DNA from: Zychaea mexicana
Lineage: Eukaryota; Mucoromycota; Mucoromycetes; Mucorales; Lichtheimiaceae
Assembly (NCBI RefSeq): GCF_025766255.1
Contig: NW_026516746.1
Span: forward strand, 1-64,000
Length of the DNA stretch: 64,000 nt
Direction: 5' to 3'
The notes under the pieces are model-generated. The model did no database searches. It saw only the letters and a list, made by a program, of their open reading frames with translations, and had not been told where the DNA came from. The position numbers and the translations under genes are program-made. This document shows, piece after piece, positions 60,253-64,000 of the stretch (positions are counted from its first letter, which is position 1; the number at the start of each line of letters is the position of its first letter).

Positions 60253-63068
60253 ATGTCGTCTCCGATACAAGAATTCATCGGTAACTTCTTTTTCTAGTTG
60301 TATAGAAAGGAGAATTATGTTTTAATCGACTTTCTCTCTCGCTCTTATTAAACGTGTTTGACTCTTCTCTCGGGACGTGTGAACGTATTTGTTGTGGAAA
60401 TAGACGGTGCATGCAGCCCTTCACGTTATGAGCCAGACTTGGCACTGAACATCGAGATTTGCGAAATGATTAACAAGAAGCAAGCAAATGCGTAAGTGTG
60501 GTTTTTCTTGGAATATAGGGCAGTTGACCAGTGATTCAGCCGAAAAGAAAAGAAAAAACTGATAACAAAATAACGTTTCCTGTTGTGGTTCTACATAGTC
60601 CTCGAGAAGCAGCCACAAGCATTGTTCAGCATATCAATAGCAAAAACATGAACCAGGCCATGCTTGCACTGACGGTAACAAGAGGGAAAAAGCTAGGAAG
60701 GAAGAAAAAGAGTGAAATCGCTTTGTATACTTGTACATGTTTATAATGGTTGGATAATAGCTGCTGGATAATTGCGTCAAGAACTGTGGATACCCCTTCC
60801 ATTTACAAATCGCCACCAAAGAATTTCTGAACGAACTTGTACGCAAATTTCCTGAACGACCTGCTGTAAGTCAACCAGTATTAGTTTTTCTTTGGGACAA
60901 GCGATATTTTAATGATATATGTTAATTGTTTTTTGATCTTTCTAGCCATTCCCAAACCCGGTGATTCAGCGTATTCTGTATATGATCAAGGAATGGAAAG
61001 TTGCTTTGGCAGACATGTCTCGGCACAAGGATGATTTGATGCATGTTAAGGATATGTATCGGTTGCTACGATTCAAAGGTACATTGACAGAAAGGGAAAA
61101 AGAAAAAGAAAAACGAGAAATTAATTGCCAATTCACTGGATATGTAGGTTATCGCTTCCCAGAACTGAAAGATTCCTCGGTGGCAGCATTGGCACCGTCT
61201 CAATCATTGAAATCAGCTGAAGAATTGGAAGAAGAGGACCGTGTGGCACAGTCAGCGGTAAGTGGATCAATGAAACGCTTTAGATGTGTGGACACTATTA
61301 CTGCTGTTGCTGTTGCTGTTATTGTTTTGGCTGGTTTCTCTAAGCTCCATGTGTGTAACATTGCTTTTTTCTTTCTAATATAAACGTAGAAATTGCAAGA
61401 GCTTATTCGAAGAGGACGACCACAAGATCTTGTAGAAGCGAATCAACTTATGAAAGTCATGTCTGGTTATGTAAGAAGACAAAACCATATATACCAATTG
61501 GATCGTGAGAGCGGAAGAGAAGGTGTTTATGTAGAATGAGAGGAATACTACGAAAAAGAGAGAGAGAGAGAGAGAGAGAGAAGGGGTTACTAAGTTCCCA
61601 AAAAACAAATTATCCAGGATCAACGGCAACGTCCAAATTACAAGCAAAAGTTTGAAGATGAGCTACACAAAATTCAAGAAAAGGTTATTTTGTTGTACGA
61701 GATGCTTGAAAATGTACGACCTGGGGAACAGATAGTACGCAATGATACCTTGATGGAACTCAAGAACTCGAGCGCCGGGGCCCAGCCGAAAATTCAAAAG
61801 ATGATCCAAGAAGAGGAGGACCCTGAAAAAATTGGTAAAGGAAATCAAAATCAGAGAACGAAAAGTTACACACACTCGAATAGAGTGTATATGTGAAGGA
61901 AAAAACGTGTTCTACTCTAGTGTAACTAATCTATCAATGATGCTGTTTTACAGAAAACCTATTGACTTTGAACGATATGATCAACAACGCAATGTCTAAG
62001 TTTGCCGACGTTGCCAAGGGCTTATACGATACACAATACGAAATCAGTGGAAAGCCGCCCAAACAAACGGATGAAGCAGAGGAACCACGTCAAGCGATCA
62101 GCTTGATTGATTTGGATGATGAACCCTCTTCCACGACCTCATCATCGCAACTTCAGCCAAGCAGTGGTACCGCTAAACCGGTCAATGTGCTCGATGAACT
62201 CAGCGATATATTTGGTACCAGCGCTTCGATATCGACTCCACCTGCTCAGCAACTACAACAGCAACAACAACCACAACAACCCTCTCAGCAACAACTGATT
62301 GATCCGCTTGCATTTTTGACCTCGTCTTCCCCATCACCTGTACACTCGACTTCTTCCTCGCTCGCAGTGCATGCACTTCCTCCTCCTCCTATTGTATCTC
62401 CCACCCTGTCGTCATCATCTATGGGTACACCTAGTGCTGCTCATCAACAAACACAAGAAACTTTGCCAGCTCCTGCAAACAACGGCAACACCATCAAACA
62501 CGATTCAGGTAAAATTTACACTAAAGAAAAGAAAAGCAGTGGGGGAAAGAATGCGCAGTGATGTTTAAAACGGTTGTTAACTCTAATCCATAGTCGAATT
62601 GGTAAACAAGAATGGCCTGAAAATCACATTTGAAATTGTCCAAAATGATGCAATCTGGCGCCTCAAAGCTTTCTTTTCCAACCAATCCACAGCACCCATG
62701 GAGCAGCTTATGCTGCGGTTGGCTGCACCCAAGGTAACTTGGATCATGAAACGAGTGTCCTTTCGTATAGAATGGTGGTATTAAAAGGTTTGAATTTCTT
62801 GTTCGCTGTAGTCAATGCAACTGAAAATGGAGCCACAATCATCTGAAGTGATTCCACCCAAGTCCGAAAATCAAGTAACGCAGAATATTGCATTGCATAA
62901 CCCAAATAAGGTATTAATTCGACTTTCTGCACACATGGCCCCTTGGCAACAACAAAAAGCTCACCTCTGTAATTTCATCAACAAAAGGAACCTCTGCGGT
63001 TGAGGTACAAAGTAACATACCAGCAGTTTGGTGTAGACATGGAACAATCTGGAGATTATCACGCCTAA
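60253..63068 (+). CDS. GGA-type adaptor (VHS-GAT-gamma-ear), Golgi-to-endosome sorting
   Basis: Monomeric ARF-dependent clathrin adaptor that sorts cargo at the trans-Golgi network. Twelve exons (60253-60280, 60404-60491, 60599-60674, 60761-60865, 60946-61078, 61148-61257, 61390-61470, 61618-61834, 61954-62508, 62594-62733, 62812-62910, 62988-63068) keep phase to 570 residues. VHS: about 5-145 (LLDNCVKNCGYPFHLQIATK, then LMHVKDMYRLLRFKG). GAT: about 175-310 (KLQELIRRG, LMKVMSGY, LLYEMLENVRPGE). Hinge: about 320-455, Gln/Ser/Pro-rich, with the clathrin-box-like LIDLD (330-334). Gamma-ear: about 465-570 (GLKITFEIVQND, then LRLRYKVTYQQFG). Intron 7 carries a (GA)n microsatellite. Exon 12 uses an AAAG acceptor, the only one that keeps the ear frame. 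Confidence 0.93.
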
Positions 63069-63359
63069 TCAATTAATTAAATATTGGGAAAAGGGGGTAA
63101 ATCACTTGTGCATCTATTTATTAAAAACACATCTCCTTTGGATAGTCGAATGAATTGAACCGAGATGGAGGAGAGATATGATTTATCAAAGGCTACAATG
63201 AACAAGATCAACTATTATTCTCTTTTTATTATGTATGTTATGCGTGCTATGTCATGTGGGGAGAGGAATAAACAAAGGAGGAGTAAAGTGGCGTGTGTGT
63301 GTGTGTGTGTGTGTGTGTGAGGGGGGGGAGGCAGAGGTGTATGTATTGTATTTAACACT
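63069..63359. other. Short convergent spacer with (TG)n
   Basis: Holds a (TG)n microsatellite at about 63292-63320 followed by a run of G. No gene. Confidence 0.6.
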
Positions 63360-64000
63360 TTATACACAAAGTTTCTTGAACTCTTCGCGTGGGATCGTTT
63401 TTTGGGTGATCTAAGGAAGAAGAAGAAAGACAGCTTAATTGAGTCATGATCCAACATCTAACAATAGCAACAAATACGGCAACTTACTCCCAACCTAGCG
63501 CGCATGGCTTTGGGTATGTATTTATTAGGTTTTAATCGGATAGGTTTTCCTTCAGCAAGAGCCTGTCTCTTCTTTTGAGATTTGGTCGGTCGCTTCTTCG
63601 GCTGTGCTTTTCCAGAAGCAAAATTCAGTGTAGGCTTGAGTGCAGGTGTCGCTACTGGATTTACAGGTTCTTTTGTAGGCGGTAATCGTGCTTTGATACT
63701 GGACAGATATGATGCCTTACCCTAATTCGCCCCAACCAAAGGTGCAAGAGTCAGTATGCATATGTATAAGGGAGAGAGAGAGAGAGAGAGGAATAAAAAG
63801 CATAAAAATCAAATCCTTACCAACCACTCGAACTTGTTGTCCGTCTCCCATTTATGGTCTTTCATCACTTTTTCAAATAGGCCGTGAAGCTTGGGATAGT
63901 CTGGCTTGTCTTTAAAATCCAAACTGCGCACATACTGAAAATAATGCACAAATTGTTCGGGCATGCCTTCACAGAGTTTTTCTATGCTCGTTTTCTTCTT
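63360..64000 (-). CDS. Casein kinase 1 family protein kinase, 3' part (runs off the window)
   Basis: Three exons are visible: 64000-63821 (incomplete), 63721-63488 and 63410-63360. The first gives the end of the CK1 kinase domain: KLCEGMPEQFVHYFQYVRSL, then DFKDKPDYPKLHGLFEKV and NKFEWL. This follows the CK1 pattern of a Leu-Cys-x-G/N-x-P element, a Y-x-Y-RSL-x-F element and KPDY. After it comes a Lys/Pro-rich basic tail (QPKKRPTKSQKKRQ) and a last exon ITQKTIPREEFKKLCV-stop. CK1 kinases act in membrane traffic, cell cycle and signalling. The subfamily cannot be fixed without the catalytic core. All junctions seen are phase 0. Confidence 0.85.

Noticed and set aside
1..64000. RIP-like C-to-T mutation as cause of the TGG-to-TGA stops
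   Set aside because: The one case where the unmutated state is known (6094) is in a CpC context, not the CpA typical of RIP. The ancestral codons of the other stops are only guessed.
1..64000. tRNA, 5S or other rRNA genes
   Set aside because: Read-through for the T-loop and 5S internal-control words gave no convincing candidate; a covariance-model scan was not possible here.

Overview
The window looks like nuclear DNA of an early-diverging filamentous fungus, most likely Mucoromycota. Genes are split by many short introns (about 45-130 bp) with GT-AG borders. Several genes (Med31, a GGA adaptor, cyclin B, CK1, GNPDA) are plainly eukaryotic. One gene is a close relative of animal UHRF1, a family absent from the best-studied ascomycetes. 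The lineage is inferred from gene content, not from a marker gene. Exon coordinates below were joined by hand from splice sites and reading phase; where every junction keeps phase I say so.

Layout. Positions 1-8.7 kb hold a Baeyer-Villiger-type flavin monooxygenase (minus strand), a recent 659-bp copy of its 3' end, an older decayed copy of its last exons, and between them a multi-exon C2H2 zinc-finger gene. From 9.4 to 19.7 kb lies a compact housekeeping block: cyclin B (minus) head-to-head with a UHRF1-like UBL-PHD-SRA-RING gene (plus), then hexokinase (minus) and glucosamine-6-phosphate deaminase (minus).

From about 20 to 52.5 kb the window is a repeat island with little or no intact coding sequence. 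It has a 436-bp PIF/Harbinger-like MITE, a degenerate ~21-bp repeat, an ORF with an in-frame TAG, the orphan 3' end of a PIKK kinase gene, and a retroelement ORF1 cut by a Mutator-like element with 1,065-bp terminal inverted repeats. It also has two copies of a ~4-kb segment carrying an 81-bp G-quadruplex-forming minisatellite, a 5'-truncated Ty3 chromovirus with its 3' LTR, and relics of a Harbinger transposase and of the Myb/NAM-like protein such elements carry.

From 52.9 kb to the end the window is gene-rich again: an RRM protein with a likely anticodon-binding-like domain, Med31, xylulokinase (minus), a GGA-type VHS-GAT-ear adaptor, and the 3' end of a casein kinase 1 gene (minus) running off the right edge.

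Functional links. Hexokinase and GlcN6P deaminase both feed hexose phosphates into glycolysis, are adjacent, and share an upstream ACCCTG motif. Cyclin B and the UHRF1-like gene share a 1-kb divergent promoter with E2F/MBF-like CGCG sites near each start. The UHRF1-like protein keeps the residues that read hemimethylated CpG but has no recognisable tandem Tudor domain. It sits next to a repeat-rich island, which would be a natural target of DNA methylation (inference).
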